From Thermomonas sp. (GTDB lineage Bacteria > Pseudomonadota > Gammaproteobacteria > Xanthomonadales > Xanthomonadaceae): a stretch of 50,684 bases of DNA. How positions within the stretch are numbered: position 1 is the first letter of the stretch; the number at the start of each line of letters is the position of its first letter. Where the stretch lies: positions 1-50,684 of the forward strand of contig NZ_JAHRWW010000009.1 in assembly GCF_019104945.1 (NCBI RefSeq). Reading direction: 5' to 3'. The translations under genes were made by a program, and so were the position numbers. Below are positions 17,733 to 27,974 of this stretch, one piece after another. The notes beneath the pieces were generated by a model that made no database searches, had not been told where the DNA came from, and saw nothing but the letters and a program-made list of their open reading frames with translations.

Positions 17733-17772
17733 AGTTTGCGCTTAGTTCAATCAACAATCAGCGGAGATCTGT

Positions 17773-18186
17773 ATGGGTGTAATGACCGAATTCAAAGCCT
17801 TTGCCATGCGTGGCAATGTCATCGATCTCGCCGTGGGCGTGGTCATTGGTGGTGCATTTGGAAAAATCGTCAGCGCCATGGTGGATAAAGTCATCATGCC
17901 GCCGATTGGCCTGCTGATTGGCGGTGTGGACTTCTCTAAACTGGCCATCACCCTCAAAGCTGCCAGTGTAGATGCCGCTGGCAAAGAAGTTCCTGCCGTT
18001 GTATTGGCCTATGGCGAATTCATCAACGCCATCATCCAATTTTTGATTGTTGCCTTCGCCATTTTCATGGTGGTCAAAGGCATCAATAAACTCCACAAGA
18101 AACCCGAAGAAGCCCCGGCGCCACCCGCTGAGCCCACGGAAGATGTTTTATTGCTGCGCGAGATTCGTGATTCGCTGAAGAAATAA
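17773..18186 (+). CDS. mscL: Large-conductance mechanosensitive channel
   Basis: A 137-residue homopentameric inner-membrane channel that opens on hypo-osmotic shock. It has the N-terminal amphipathic helix ([23 protein letters not shown]), a first helix with the gate glycines ([23 protein letters not shown]), a periplasmic loop, a second helix ([19 protein letters not shown]) and a charged C-terminal bundle ending [12 protein letters not shown]. The length is that of E. coli MscL (136). The second Met (position 4) could also be used. A terminator follows directly. Confidence 0.97.
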   Translation: MGVMTEFKAFAMRGNVIDLAVGVVIGGAFGKIVSAMVDKVIMPPIGLLIGGVDFSKLAITLKAASVDAAGKEVPAVVLAYGEFINAIIQFLIVAFAIFMVVKGINKLHKKPEEAPAPPAEPTEDVLLLREIRDSLKK

Positions 18187-18195
18187 ACATCGCAC

Positions 18196-18232
18196 ACACA
18201 ACAAAGGCGGCCACTGGCCGCCTTTGTTGTGT
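18196..18232. terminator. Bidirectional terminator between mscL and aceE
   Basis: ACACAACAAAGGCGGCCA at 18196-18213 is fully complementary to the bases at 18215-18232. This makes a very long GC-core stem with A/T-rich feet. It lies between two convergent genes and should stop transcription from both. Confidence 0.9.
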
Positions 18233-18247
18233 CCGGCATGCGGCTTG

Positions 18248-20938
18248 TTAGGCCAGCAGCGGGTTCGGCTTTTCCGCATCCAGCTTGTATAGTTTGATGG
18301 CACGCGCTACATCTTTGCCGGTGAGCTTGCCATCGGCGGCCAGCGCAGCCACGGCGGCGTGGGCCACGTGGAAGCGATCCACTTCGAAGTGGTGACGCAG
18401 GTTTTCACGCGTATCACTGCGGCCATAACCATCGGTGCCTAACACGCTGTAACGCGCCGGGACATACTCACGAATCTGGTCGGCATAAGCGCGCACGTAA
18501 TCGGTTGCAGCAATCACCGGCCCTTGGCGGCCTTCCAACTGCTGCGCCACCCACGGCTTACGCGTCGCACTGGCTTCCGGATGGAAGCGGTTCCAACGCT
18601 CGGCGTCCAAGCCATCGCGCGCAAGCTCGGTGAAGCTGGTGCACGACCAGATATCCGACTTGATACCAAAGTCCTTATCCAGCAACTCCGCCGCCGCGAT
18701 CACTTCACGCAAGATGGTGCCACTGCCCATCAACTGCACGCGCAGATCACCCTTCTTGCCCTTACCCGCATCCTGCAGCAGATACATCCCCTTGATGATC
18801 CCATCGGCACTGCCTTCCGGCATTTCCGGGTGGGTATAGTTTTCGTTCATCAGGGTGATGTAGTAGTACTCATCGTGCTGCTCGGCCAGCATGCGCTGCA
18901 TGCCGTGCTGGATCAGCGTGACCACTTCGTAAGCGAAGGTGGGGTCGTAGCTGCGCACGTTCGGAATCAGCCCGCTTTGCACATGCGACTGACCATCGGC
19001 GTGCTGCAGGCCTTCACCGTTCAGCGTGGTACGGCCTGCGGTACCGCCCAGCACGAAGCCGCGTGCGCGCATATCACCGGCCTGCCACGCGAAGTCGCCA
19101 AAGCGCTGGAAGCCGAACATCGAATAGTAGATATAGAACGGCATCATCTGCAGATCGTTCACGCTATAGCTGGTGGCCTGCGCCATCCAGCTGGCGAACG
19201 CACCGGCTTCGGTGATGCCTTCCTGCAGCACCTGCCCCGCCGCGTCTTCGCGGTAGAACATCAGCTGATCGGCGTCCACCGGCTTGTACTTCTGCCCTTG
19301 CGGCGCATAGATACCCAGTTGACGGAAGAGCCCTTCCATACCGAAGGTACGCGCTTCGTCAGCCACGATCGGTACGCAGCGCGGCCCCACTTGCTTGTCG
19401 CGCAGCAAGATATTGAGCATCTGCACGAAGGCCATGGTGGTGCTGATTTCGCGCTCACCAGTGGACTTGAGTAGGCGCTCGAAGGTCGCCAACGGCGGCA
19501 CTTCCAGCGCCTTACTCGCGCTGACACGACGCTTCGGCAAATAACCGCCCAGCGATTCGCGACGCTCACGCATGTACTGCATTTCCGGCGATTTTTCGTC
19601 TGGCTTGAAGAATGGAATTGCGCCATCTTTCAGCTGATCATCGCTGATCGGCAGCTGGAAGCGGTCGCGGAAAGCCAGCACCGCATCGTTATCGAGCTTT
19701 TTGGTTTGGTGGGTGGGGTTCAGCGCTTCGCCCGCGCTCCCCATGCCATAGCCCTTCACGGTCTTGGCCAGAATCACGGTGGGCTGCCCCACGGTCTTCA
19801 CCGCAGCGTCATACGCGGCATAGACCTTATGCGGGTCGTGACCACCACGGTTGAGGCGCCAGATATCATCGTCAGACAGGTTCGACACCATCGCCAACGT
19901 TTCTGAAGTTTTACCGAAGAAATGTTCGCGCGTGTACGCGCCACCAAAGGCTTTGCAGTTCTGATATTCACCGTCCAAGGTGTCCATCATCACCTTACGC
20001 AGAACACCCTGCGTGTCTTTGGCCAGAAGCGGGTCCCAGTAGCTGCCCCAAATAACTTTGAGCACGTTCCAACCTGCACCACGGAACTGGCCTTCGAGGT
20101 CTTGAATGATCTTGCCGTTGCCGCGCACCGGGCCATCGAGACGCTGTAGGTTGCAGTTGATGACAAAAATTAGATTGTCCAAACCTTCGCGCCCAGCGAC
20201 ACCAATTGCACCCAAGGATTCGGGCTCGTCGGTTTCGCCGTCACCCAAGAAGCACCACACTTTGCGTCCGGTCTTCGGCATTAGGCCGCGCGCCTCCAGA
20301 TACTTCATGGCGCGCGCTTGGTAGATGGCGGTCAGCGGGCCTAGGCCCATGCTCACGGTGGGGGTCTGCCAGAATTCCGGCATCAACCAAGGATGCGGGT
20401 AGCTGGAAATACCATGACCGCTCACTTCCATACGGAAGTTTTCTAGTTGGTCTTCACTAATGCGCCCCTCCAAGAAGGCGCGCGAATAAAACCCGGGTGC
20501 GCAATGCCCTTGTAGGTATAGCAAATCCCCCGGATGATCATCACCTGGGGCGCGCCAGAAGTGGTTGAAGCCCACGTCATACAGCGTGGCCGAGCTGGCG
20601 AAGCTGGCAATATGGCCCCCCAGTGCACCCGGCTTGCGGTTGGAACGCACCACCATCGCCATTGCGTTCCAGCGGATGATCGAACGAATGCGCCATTCAA
20701 GGCCAGCATCGCCCGGCATCTTCGGTTCAAGATGGGCGGGAATCGTATTGATATATCCGGTGGTCGGCGCAAATGGCATATGCGCACCAGCACGGCGCGT
20801 TAATTCAACCATGCCCTCTAGTAGCTGGTGAGCGCGCTGCGGGCCATCGTGGTCGATGACCGCCTTCATCGACTCGATCCATTCCTGCGACTCTTGCGGG
20901 TCGGGATCGTTCTGCAGCATCTCATTGAGCCAATTCAT
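18248..20938 (-). CDS. aceE: Pyruvate dehydrogenase E1 component, homodimeric type
   Basis: An 896-residue thiamine-diphosphate enzyme that decarboxylates pyruvate and passes the acetyl group to E2. Markers are GHIASFASSATLYDVGFNHFW, LQGHCAPGFYSRAFLEGR, the ThDP motif CFLGDGETDEPES followed by NLIFVINCNLQRLDGPVRGN, GGHDPHKVYAAY, FGMEGLFRQLGIY, YYSMFGFQRFGD, and the C-terminal RYSVLGTDGYGRSDTRENLRHHFEVD (in parts). The length agrees with E. coli AceE (887). Start: Met of MNWLNEML at 20938, preceded by GGAG at 6 bases. It stands alone; the E2 and E3 genes are not in the window. Confidence 0.97.
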   Translation of the reverse strand: MNWLNEMLQNDPDPQESQEWIESMKAVIDHDGPQRAHQLLEGMVELTRRAGAHMPFAPTTGYINTIPAHLEPKMPGDAGLEWRIRSIIRWNAMAMVVRSNRKPGALGGHIASFASSATLYDVGFNHFWRAPGDDHPGDLLYLQGHCAPGFYSRAFLEGRISEDQLENFRMEVSGHGISSYPHPWLMPEFWQTPTVSMGLGPLTAIYQARAMKYLEARGLMPKTGRKVWCFLGDGETDEPESLGAIGVAGREGLDNLIFVINCNLQRLDGPVRGNGKIIQDLEGQFRGAGWNVLKVIWGSYWDPLLAKDTQGVLRKVMMDTLDGEYQNCKAFGGAYTREHFFGKTSETLAMVSNLSDDDIWRLNRGGHDPHKVYAAYDAAVKTVGQPTVILAKTVKGYGMGSAGEALNPTHQTKKLDNDAVLAFRDRFQLPISDDQLKDGAIPFFKPDEKSPEMQYMRERRESLGGYLPKRRVSASKALEVPPLATFERLLKSTGEREISTTMAFVQMLNILLRDKQVGPRCVPIVADEARTFGMEGLFRQLGIYAPQGQKYKPVDADQLMFYREDAAGQVLQEGITEAGAFASWMAQATSYSVNDLQMMPFYIYYSMFGFQRFGDFAWQAGDMRARGFVLGGTAGRTTLNGEGLQHADGQSHVQSGLIPNVRSYDPTFAYEVVTLIQHGMQRMLAEQHDEYYYITLMNENYTHPEMPEGSADGIIKGMYLLQDAGKGKKGDLRVQLMGSGTILREVIAAAELLDKDFGIKSDIWSCTSFTELARDGLDAERWNRFHPEASATRKPWVAQQLEGRQGPVIAATDYVRAYADQIREYVPARYSVLGTDGYGRSDTRENLRHHFEVDRFHVAHAAVAALAADGKLTGKDVARAIKLYKLDAEKPNPLLA

Positions 20939-21021
20939 TGCGCACTCCATCAACAGGGACGCCCTGCAGTCTAGCAACTTGCGGGGGCAATGTGATGCTG
21001 CAGCGCAGCTCAATTTTATTT

Positions 21022-21033
21022 ATACCCGGGTAT
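21022..21033. promoter_or_regulatory. 12-base perfect palindrome upstream of aceE
   Basis: ATACCCGGGTAT is a perfect palindrome in the AT-rich gap between the diguanylate cyclase gene and aceE, about 84 bases before the aceE start. The position suits an operator. It does not match the PdhR consensus as I know it. Confidence 0.35.
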
Positions 21034-21078
21034 TAACAAAAATAACTGGTTTTAACCCCGGAATATGCGATGACCGCA

Positions 21079-23064
21079 CTACTTTTCTCGTTCCGGGCCG
21101 ACAACTACAGTCAGTTGCACCACCCCGTTTGCTGCAGCGGCCATCAAATCTTGGCCTAATGCGGCTTCATCCAGCCCTTTTACCGCGTCACTGACGCAAA
21201 CGGCCTGATTGCGCCCGCTACCTTTGGCTTTGTACAAGGCTAGGTCAGCCAATTGCACAAGTGCCTCAAGATTTGTGATCTCCCCAAACGGTGAGACTAC
21301 ACAGCCCATCGATGCTGTTACCGGAATTTTTGCGGCATCTGGTGCGTCACTCACCGTCACCGGCACTTCACTGATCACCCGCAGCACGCGACCAGCAAGC
21401 TCGGGCATCTTGCTCAATTGCATCCCTGGCAACAACAACAAAAATTCTTCACCGCCCCAGCGCACCACCGCATCTTGATTGCGCAGCAATGTTTGCAGGC
21501 GTTTGACCACCTCCACCAACACCCGATCTCCGGCGGCGTGGCCGTGGTCATCATTGACTAGTTTGAAGAAGTCGATATCCAACATCATTAGCCCAAGTGC
21601 GGGTGCGCCATCCGTTTGACCGACGTGACGTGCCAACAGATGATGCCCTTGGCGTCGGTTAAAGGCCCCCGTTAAGGGATCGCGGGCCGACTGCTCCGCC
21701 AGTACCGCCACGTCACCTTGCAAACGCTTATTGGTCGTGCGTGCGCGCTTGAGCCACTGCATCAAAAGCAAGGCTGCTAATACCAATACAACCACCAGTG
21801 CAGCCCACAGCCACTGCTGCATTTCCTTTAACCGGTTGACATCACCAAGACGCTCGATCTCTCGCTGCCGCTTATCGGCGGCATAGCGTTCTTGCAATTC
21901 CAAGACGGTTTTGTTGCGTTCTTGTCGCGAAAACTCATTGCGCATCTGCATGACACCGCGCAGCTCCGTCAACGCCTCACGATAGCGGCCGGCATACTCC
22001 AATAAATCGGCGAGCTCCTGAGATATCGCCATGCGGTCGGCGATAGTGCCGTCTTTCGCAACCACGTCAATGACACTACGCACCTCTGCAATGCCGCCAT
22101 CCATATCACCAAGATGCGCCTTGGCGACACCGGCATTGGTTTGCGCAAACGCAAGTGTCAGTGTGTCATTGAGCTTTTTAGCCAAGACTTCCGCACGCTG
22201 CGCATAATCCAGTGCCTGCTGGTAGTCTTTCTGCCGCAGCCAATAATCGGCCAGATTCGACAGCAACACCACGCGCGTGGTATCGGCATTTGGATCCTCA
22301 CCGGCGCTTTCCAAGCCCTGCTGATACGCCTTCAGCATTCGGTCTTGCTGCCCCATTTCCGCATACAGATAGCCAAGCCCCAGTTGTGTTGCCGCCATCA
22401 AGCGACGGGAGCCTGTTGTTTCGGCAAGTGCAAACGCTTTATTGCCATTGCTTTCCGCGCGAGCAAAATCCCCTAGGTATGTATTGCAGGTTGACAGTAA
22501 ATTGAGTGTAGCTGCCTGATCAACGGTATATCCCAGCTGCGCCGCGATATCCTCTGCCGGAACCAGCTCCACCACACACTGGGCAAATTGCCCTTGCTGC
22601 CGCAACATCCACCCCCGCAACGTATGCAGGCGCAGTTGCTGCTCTAGGCTGGCATTTCTTACATCCACCTCCGCCAATATCGAGGCTGCCTCATCGGCCT
22701 TTAGCTGCGACAAAAGCAGTTGTGCCTGAATCATTCGCGCATCTGAAAGGCAGCCGCCGCACCCCTCACGGACCGCCATTGCCTCCAGTTTGCGCTGTGC
22801 ATCCTGCGCCAAGGCAGCCAACTTGGGATTGCGGTCAATCCCGGTAAACTCGCCCAACACCGCGTAATAACGCTGCCGCTGCGCCAGTGGCGCTTTCGGC
22901 CCGGGCCGATCATCAGCGGCCTGCAAGCGTTTAACCGTCACGTCCGGCGATACTGTACCCCGGGTATGCAGATCACGAATAACGGTCTCTAGCCGCTCCC
23001 CCGCCAATACAGACAAGGGGAGCAAGCACAGAAGGAGCAGATACCTGCTAATTATTCGCTGCAT
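21079..23064 (-). CDS. TPR-repeat diguanylate cyclase (GGDEF protein)
   Basis: A 661-residue membrane protein. It has a signal peptide (ISRYLLLLCLLPLSVLAGE), then about 360 residues of periplasmic tetratricopeptide-like repeats (RLMAATQLGLGYLYAEMGQQDRMLKAYQQGLESAG and similar, in parts). A transmembrane helix follows near 410-428 (LWAALVVVLVLAALLLMQWL), then a cytosolic GGDEF domain: ARDPLTGAFNRR, LDIDFFKLVNDDHGHAAGD, and an intact RWGGEEF active site with an RNQD I-site exactly five residues before it. It should therefore make c-di-GMP and be product-inhibited. The TPR sensor suggests control by a protein or peptide partner in the periplasm. Start at 23064 is the Met before the signal peptide. 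Only 140 bases separate it from aceE downstream. Confidence 0.93.
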   Translation of the reverse strand: MQRIISRYLLLLCLLPLSVLAGERLETVIRDLHTRGTVSPDVTVKRLQAADDRPGPKAPLAQRQRYYAVLGEFTGIDRNPKLAALAQDAQRKLEAMAVREGCGGCLSDARMIQAQLLLSQLKADEAASILAEVDVRNASLEQQLRLHTLRGWMLRQQGQFAQCVVELVPAEDIAAQLGYTVDQAATLNLLSTCNTYLGDFARAESNGNKAFALAETTGSRRLMAATQLGLGYLYAEMGQQDRMLKAYQQGLESAGEDPNADTTRVVLLSNLADYWLRQKDYQQALDYAQRAEVLAKKLNDTLTLAFAQTNAGVAKAHLGDMDGGIAEVRSVIDVVAKDGTIADRMAISQELADLLEYAGRYREALTELRGVMQMRNEFSRQERNKTVLELQERYAADKRQREIERLGDVNRLKEMQQWLWAALVVVLVLAALLLMQWLKRARTTNKRLQGDVAVLAEQSARDPLTGAFNRRQGHHLLARHVGQTDGAPALGLMMLDIDFFKLVNDDHGHAAGDRVLVEVVKRLQTLLRNQDAVVRWGGEEFLLLLPGMQLSKMPELAGRVLRVISEVPVTVSDAPDAAKIPVTASMGCVVSPFGEITNLEALVQLADLALYKAKGSGRNQAVCVSDAVKGLDEAALGQDLMAAAANGVVQLTVVVGPEREK

Positions 23065-23144
23065 ACCAGTAAGTATTACCGATCTTGCAGCGATTGTGCA
23101 GGCATCTACTTCACATACTTCAACCACACAATAAAACGTGTTTG

Positions 23145-25445
23145 TTAACCATTTTTCCCGCGCCGCTCACCGCGAATCTGCGCTTCCACCGCCGCGATCG
23201 CCGTCATATTGGTGATTCGGCGCGCCGACGAAGCCGGGGTAAGGATATGCGCCGGTTGATCCAGCCCCATCAGGATTGGGCCAATCGCCACGCCGCCAGT
23301 GACGACGCGCACAAGGTTGTAAGCAATGTTGGCAGCGTCTAAGTTTGGCATCACAAACAGATTAGCGCGCCCACTGAGCGTGGCATCCGGGAAGATGCGG
23401 CGGCGCAATGCGTCATCCCACGCCGTGTCGGCTTGCATTTCGCCTTCCACTTCTAGGTTGGGCGCACGCTTATGCAAGATCTGCACAGCCTTCGCCATCT
23501 TTTCAGCACTGGCATTGGCATGGCTGCCGAAGTTGGAATGCGAGAGCAGCGCCACCTTCGGCTCCACTCCAAACAATTTCAACCGATACGCTGCTTGCAT
23601 CGTCGCCTCTGCGATTTGTTCCGCAGACGGTTCTAACTGCACATGGGTATCAAGGAAGAACCACACGCCACTATCGCTGATGACGCCGGTCATCGCGGCG
23701 GTGCCCGTAACGCCCGGCTGGAAGTCAAAAATACTGCGCAGATAGCCAAGTTTTTTATGAAAGCGACCGACTAAACCGCAAATCATCGCATCGGCCTCGC
23801 CCCGTTCCACCATCAACGCCGCAATTAGGCTTGGGCGTGAACGCAGCAGGTTCTTGGCCGCATCCGGGGTCACGCCACGGCGTTCGGTCATGGTGTGGTA
23901 CTGCCGCCAATAATCATCGAAACGAGGATCGTCGTTGATATTGGTGAGCTCGAAATCGGTACCCGCGCGCATGCGTAGGCCGAGTTTTTCGATACGGCTC
24001 TCGATGACTTCCGGGCGACCAATCAACACCGGCCATGCCAAGCCTTCATCCACCACGGTCTGCACCGCCTGCAGCACCACAAACTCTTCACCCTCAGCAT
24101 AGACCACACGCTTGCGATCGGCGCGCGCACGCTCGTACACCGGTTTCATCATCAAGCTGGTGCGATGGATGAACTGGCCTAGCTTTTCGGTATAGGCCCC
24201 CACGTCCAGCAGCGGACGCTCGGCCACGCCAGAATCCATCGCCGCCTGCGCTACCGCCGGTGCGAGCATGGTGAGCAAACGCGGGTCAAACGGGCGCGGG
24301 ATCAAATACTCACGCCCAAAGGTAGGCACTTCTCCGCCGTAGGCCGCACCAAGATCCGATGCTTCTTTGCGTGCTAACCCTGCAATAGCCCGCACGCAGG
24401 CCAGCTTCATTGCTTCGTTGATCTGGGTCGCACCCACGTCGAGCGCGCCACGGAAGATATAGGGGAAGCAGACCGCGTTATTGACCTGATTCGGGTAGTC
24501 ACTGCGCCCGGTGGCGATAATTGCGTCAGGACGGACCTTCTTTGCATCTTCCGGCAGGATTTCCGGATAGGGGTTTGCCAACGCCAAAATGACCGGGTTC
24601 TGCGCCATCGTGGCGACCATTTCCGGCTTCAAAATACCACCTGCAGATAGGCCGAGGAACACATCGGCGCCGTCCACAATTTCTGCCAACGTCCGTTTGT
24701 TGGTAACGCGTGCGTAGCGTGCTTTGTCAGGGTCGAGATGTTCGCGCTCGCTGTGAATAACGCCTTCGCGATCGAATGCCAGAATATTTTCCGGCTTCAC
24801 GCCGAGCGCCACCAACATGTCGAGGCAGGCAATTCCCGCCGCACCTGCGCCGGTTGTGGCTACCTTCACCTTGGCGATGTCTTTTCCAGCCACTTCCAGC
24901 GCGTTCAGTACAGCCGCGCCAACGATAATTGCAGTGCCGTGCTGGTCGTCATGGAACACCGGGATTTTCATCCGTTCGCGCAGCTTACGCTCAACGATGA
25001 AGCACTCTGGTGCCTTGATGTCTTCTAAATTGATGCCACCAAACGTCGGTTCCAAGCTGGCGATGATGTCCACCAGCTTATCGGGGTCGCGCTCATTGAT
25101 TTCGAGATCGAATACGTCGATCCCGGCAAATTTCTGAAACAACACGCCCTTGCCTTCCATCACAGGCTTACCGGCCAAGGGGCCAATATCCCCCAGCCCC
25201 AACACGGCGGTGCCGTTACTGATGACCGCTACCAGATTGCCGCGGGCGGTGTATTCGCTGGCCTTGGCGGGGTCGGCCTGAATTTCTTCACACGCAAACG
25301 CGACGCCCGGTGAATAGGCCAGCGAGAGATCGCGTTGTGTCACCATGGGCTTGGTTGCGGTAACTTTGATTTTGCCTTTGGGCTCGAGGCTGTGGTAATC
25401 GAGCGCGGCTTGCCTCAGATCATCATTGGCAGGAGTATCCGACAT
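23145..25445 (-). CDS. maeB: NADP-dependent malic enzyme with phosphotransacetylase-like domain
   Basis: A 766-residue enzyme that oxidatively decarboxylates malate to pyruvate. The N-terminal malic domain has [13 protein letters not shown], the [15 protein letters not shown] loop, the metal site [24 protein letters not shown]-binding [16 protein letters not shown], and [13 protein letters not shown]. From about residue 430 a phosphotransacetylase-type domain follows ([59 protein letters not shown]); in MaeB this domain is usually regulatory, binding acetyl-CoA. The length is standard for MaeB (about 760). Confidence 0.97.
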   Translation of the reverse strand: MSDTPANDDLRQAALDYHSLEPKGKIKVTATKPMVTQRDLSLAYSPGVAFACEEIQADPAKASEYTARGNLVAVISNGTAVLGLGDIGPLAGKPVMEGKGVLFQKFAGIDVFDLEINERDPDKLVDIIASLEPTFGGINLEDIKAPECFIVERKLRERMKIPVFHDDQHGTAIIVGAAVLNALEVAGKDIAKVKVATTGAGAAGIACLDMLVALGVKPENILAFDREGVIHSEREHLDPDKARYARVTNKRTLAEIVDGADVFLGLSAGGILKPEMVATMAQNPVILALANPYPEILPEDAKKVRPDAIIATGRSDYPNQVNNAVCFPYIFRGALDVGATQINEAMKLACVRAIAGLARKEASDLGAAYGGEVPTFGREYLIPRPFDPRLLTMLAPAVAQAAMDSGVAERPLLDVGAYTEKLGQFIHRTSLMMKPVYERARADRKRVVYAEGEEFVVLQAVQTVVDEGLAWPVLIGRPEVIESRIEKLGLRMRAGTDFELTNINDDPRFDDYWRQYHTMTERRGVTPDAAKNLLRSRPSLIAALMVERGEADAMICGLVGRFHKKLGYLRSIFDFQPGVTGTAAMTGVISDSGVWFFLDTHVQLEPSAEQIAEATMQAAYRLKLFGVEPKVALLSHSNFGSHANASAEKMAKAVQILHKRAPNLEVEGEMQADTAWDDALRRRIFPDATLSGRANLFVMPNLDAANIAYNLVRVVTGGVAIGPILMGLDQPAHILTPASSARRITNMTAIAAVEAQIRGERRGKNG

Positions 25446-25539
25446 GGGGTGCTGTCCGTAATGCGTTAAAAAGGATGATACCGGCTTCGCGGCATTTCAG
25501 CCCACCCATTGCCCGTTTTTAGATAGGAATACGTCCCTG

Positions 25540-26736
25540 ATGCTTCAACTAGACGCTGTTCAAACCCTTGCACTGGCTGGCATTGCCCTGTTTATCGGCT
25601 ATGGCTTATGCCGCATCATCCCCGTGATGGGCCGCTACAATCTGCCGCCTCCGGTCATTGGCGGGCTCGTTTTCGCGCTAGCCACTTGGTTTGCTCATAG
25701 CCGCGGCGTCACCCTTTTCAAGCTGGACACCAGCCTGCAAAGCCCGCTGATGATTGCGTTTTTCACCACTATTGGCTTTAACGCCAGCCTGCTGCTGCTC
25801 AAAATCAGTGGGCGCCAGGTCATCATTTTTCTACTATTGGCTAGCGCGTTTACCGTGGCGCAAAACTTACTGGGTATTGCCATCGCCATGGGCTTTGGGC
25901 TGCACCCACTCTTCGGCGTGCTGGCAGGTTCCACCACGATGGCAGGCGGCCCGGCAACCGGTCTTGCCTTCGCACCACTCTTTGAACAGGCAGGTGTTGC
26001 CGGTGCGGAGTCGATTGCGGTGGCCTCAGCCATGGCGGGCATTGTGGTAGGCGGGCTATTGGGTGGCCCCGTTGCCACCATTTTCATTCAGCGATTCAAG
26101 CTCACATCCACGCGCCCCAATGACCACATTGCCCCCGAGGATGGCCCCACGCTGCCTGCCGCCACTGAGTCCGAACGTGAATACAGCGCACTTAAAAGTA
26201 TCGTGGTCATCTTGGTGGCCATGTGGCTCGGCGCTTGGGTCAGTCAATGGATTTCCTCCACCGGCATTACTCTGCCCGCCTATGTGGGCGCCATGCTCGT
26301 GGGTGCACTACTGCGCAACATCGACGATAAAACCGGGCTGATCAAACTTTCGGTACCCACTACCGAGCTCATCGGCAACGTATGCCTCTCGCTATTCCTT
26401 GCGGTTGCGCTGATGAACCTAAAACTATGGGAACTGGCGGGTCTTGCCACACCGCTTGTGGTGAGCCTGATCTTGCAAGCGCTGATGGTTTCGGTGTTCT
26501 GCATCGTGGTGTACCGCGCCATGGGCCGCGACTACGATGCAGCCGTCATGGGCGGCGGCTTTATTGGCTTCATGCTAGGCACCACCGCCAATGCAATGGC
26601 CGTCATGCGCACCTTGGTGGAACGGTTCGGTGCCGCACCGCGCGCCTTCTTGGTCGCTCCGTTGGTGGGCGCATTTTTCATTGACTTCGCCAACGCGCTG
26701 GTCATTACCGGCTTCATCAATTTCTGGCCGCACTGA
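25540..26736 (+). CDS. gltS: Sodium/glutamate symporter
   Basis: A 398-residue inner-membrane carrier with about ten helices in two inverted halves. It shows the GltS motifs: FIGYGLCRIIPVMGRYNLPPPVIGGLV, MIAFFTTIGFNASLLLLK, GVLAGSTTMAGGPATGLAFAP (re-entrant glycine motif), and the mirrored GGGFIGFMLGTTANAMAVM followed by FIDFANALVITGFINF. The length matches E. coli GltS (401). Its TGA shares a base with the ATG of the next gene, a D-amino acid dehydrogenase, so uptake and oxidation of an amino acid (plausibly a glutamate-type one) are coupled. Confidence 0.94.
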   Translation: MLQLDAVQTLALAGIALFIGYGLCRIIPVMGRYNLPPPVIGGLVFALATWFAHSRGVTLFKLDTSLQSPLMIAFFTTIGFNASLLLLKISGRQVIIFLLLASAFTVAQNLLGIAIAMGFGLHPLFGVLAGSTTMAGGPATGLAFAPLFEQAGVAGAESIAVASAMAGIVVGGLLGGPVATIFIQRFKLTSTRPNDHIAPEDGPTLPAATESEREYSALKSIVVILVAMWLGAWVSQWISSTGITLPAYVGAMLVGALLRNIDDKTGLIKLSVPTTELIGNVCLSLFLAVALMNLKLWELAGLATPLVVSLILQALMVSVFCIVVYRAMGRDYDAAVMGGGFIGFMLGTTANAMAVMRTLVERFGAAPRAFLVAPLVGAFFIDFANALVITGFINFWPH

Positions 26737-27974
26737 TGCAAACTTCCACACCTGAAACACAAGTGGCTGATGTCGCCATCATTGGCGCGGGTGTCGTTGG
26801 CATTGCAACGGCTTGGGCACTGGCACGGCGCGGTTTGCGTGTCGTGCTGTTGGAGCGCGGCGAAGGCCCAGCATTGGAAACGTCTTATGCCAACGGCGCG
26901 CAGCTGAGCTACGCCTATACCGACGCCATGGCGAGCCCAGCGCTGTGGAAACAACTGCCCTCTATGATCAGCGGAAGCGACCGCGCTTTTCACACACGCG
27001 CTTCGCTAGACCCGCACTATTGGTTATGGGGCATTCGGTTTTTACGCAACGCGACCCACGCGCGCTTTCAAACCAATACATTAGCAACATTAAAACTTGC
27101 CCTAGAATCCAAAGCTGCGATGGACACGCTGCTGAAGCAGCATCCTATTGAATTTCACCATCGCGTAGCGGGCAAGCTTCACGTGTATTACGACGCCGCC
27201 GCACTGCCAAAAGCGCAGGCCACGATCAACGCCAAGCGCCCTTTTGGTATTCGCCAAAAGATCATTACTGCAAGCGAGGCCATTACTATTGAACCGGCGC
27301 TTTCCGGTGCACGCGGCATTGCTGGCGTGGTGTATTCACCTGAGGAAGAGGCTGGCGACCCGTGGCTATTTTCAAGCGCATTACTGGCACTTTTGCGTGA
27401 ACACTATGGCGTGCAGGTGCGCTTTGGGTTCAACCTGCAAACGCTACAGCGCAGCGGCAAGCAGTGGCAGTTAAGCACAAGCAACGGCGACACCGTGCAG
27501 ACGCGGAAACTGGCCATTTGCGCGGGTATCGACAGCCATTCCTTATTACGCAAACTGGGCATTGCATCGCCATTGATGGCGGTGAAAGGCTATTCCATCA
27601 CCGCGCCACTAGGGGCCAATGCACCTTCGGCCAGCATTACCGATACCGCGCGTAAGCTGGTGTTCTGCCGTTTAGGTGACAAAATTCGAATTGCAGGGCT
27701 GGCGGATTTGAACCATTGGAATGCGAAGCCAGATCCTGATCGTTTAGCGCAGCTCATCGCAATGGCAAAAGAGTCTCTACCTGAAGCCGCAGACTACGCA
27801 CATATTGAAAGTCATTGGGCAGGTCTGCGCCCGGTGACGCCGCAGTCCACCCCTGAAATTCGCCTTGCGGGTGAAGGGCTCGTGCTCAATATCGGCCACG
27901 GCATGTTGGGCTGGACGCTGGCCATGGGCAGCGCAGAGCGCGCAGCGGCATTACTGCAAAGCAGCGAGGCTTAA
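26736..27974 (+). CDS. dadA: D-amino acid dehydrogenase (FAD-dependent, DadA-like)
   Basis: A 412-residue flavoprotein that deaminates D-amino acids to keto acids, feeding electrons to the respiratory chain. The N-terminal Rossmann motif is VAIIGAGVVGIATAWALARRGLRVVLLERG, in parts. ETSYANGAQLSYAYTDAMASP follows, and the C-terminal FAD-contacting end is HWAGLRPVTPQSTPEI ... NIGHGMLGWTLAMGSAERAA. This is the DadA pattern. It is translationally coupled to gltS (TGATG at 26734-26738). Its TAA shares TTAA with the stop of the convergent gene downstream. Another D-amino acid or proline-type substrate cannot be excluded. Confidence 0.88.
   Translation: MQTSTPETQVADVAIIGAGVVGIATAWALARRGLRVVLLERGEGPALETSYANGAQLSYAYTDAMASPALWKQLPSMISGSDRAFHTRASLDPHYWLWGIRFLRNATHARFQTNTLATLKLALESKAAMDTLLKQHPIEFHHRVAGKLHVYYDAAALPKAQATINAKRPFGIRQKIITASEAITIEPALSGARGIAGVVYSPEEEAGDPWLFSSALLALLREHYGVQVRFGFNLQTLQRSGKQWQLSTSNGDTVQTRKLAICAGIDSHSLLRKLGIASPLMAVKGYSITAPLGANAPSASITDTARKLVFCRLGDKIRIAGLADLNHWNAKPDPDRLAQLIAMAKESLPEAADYAHIESHWAGLRPVTPQSTPEIRLAGEGLVLNIGHGMLGWTLAMGSAERAAALLQSSEA

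Noticed and set aside
18524-19474. Plus-strand frame of about 316 codons inside aceE
   Set aside because: It is the antisense shadow of a certain housekeeping gene in GC-rich DNA; the His-rich product has no family features.
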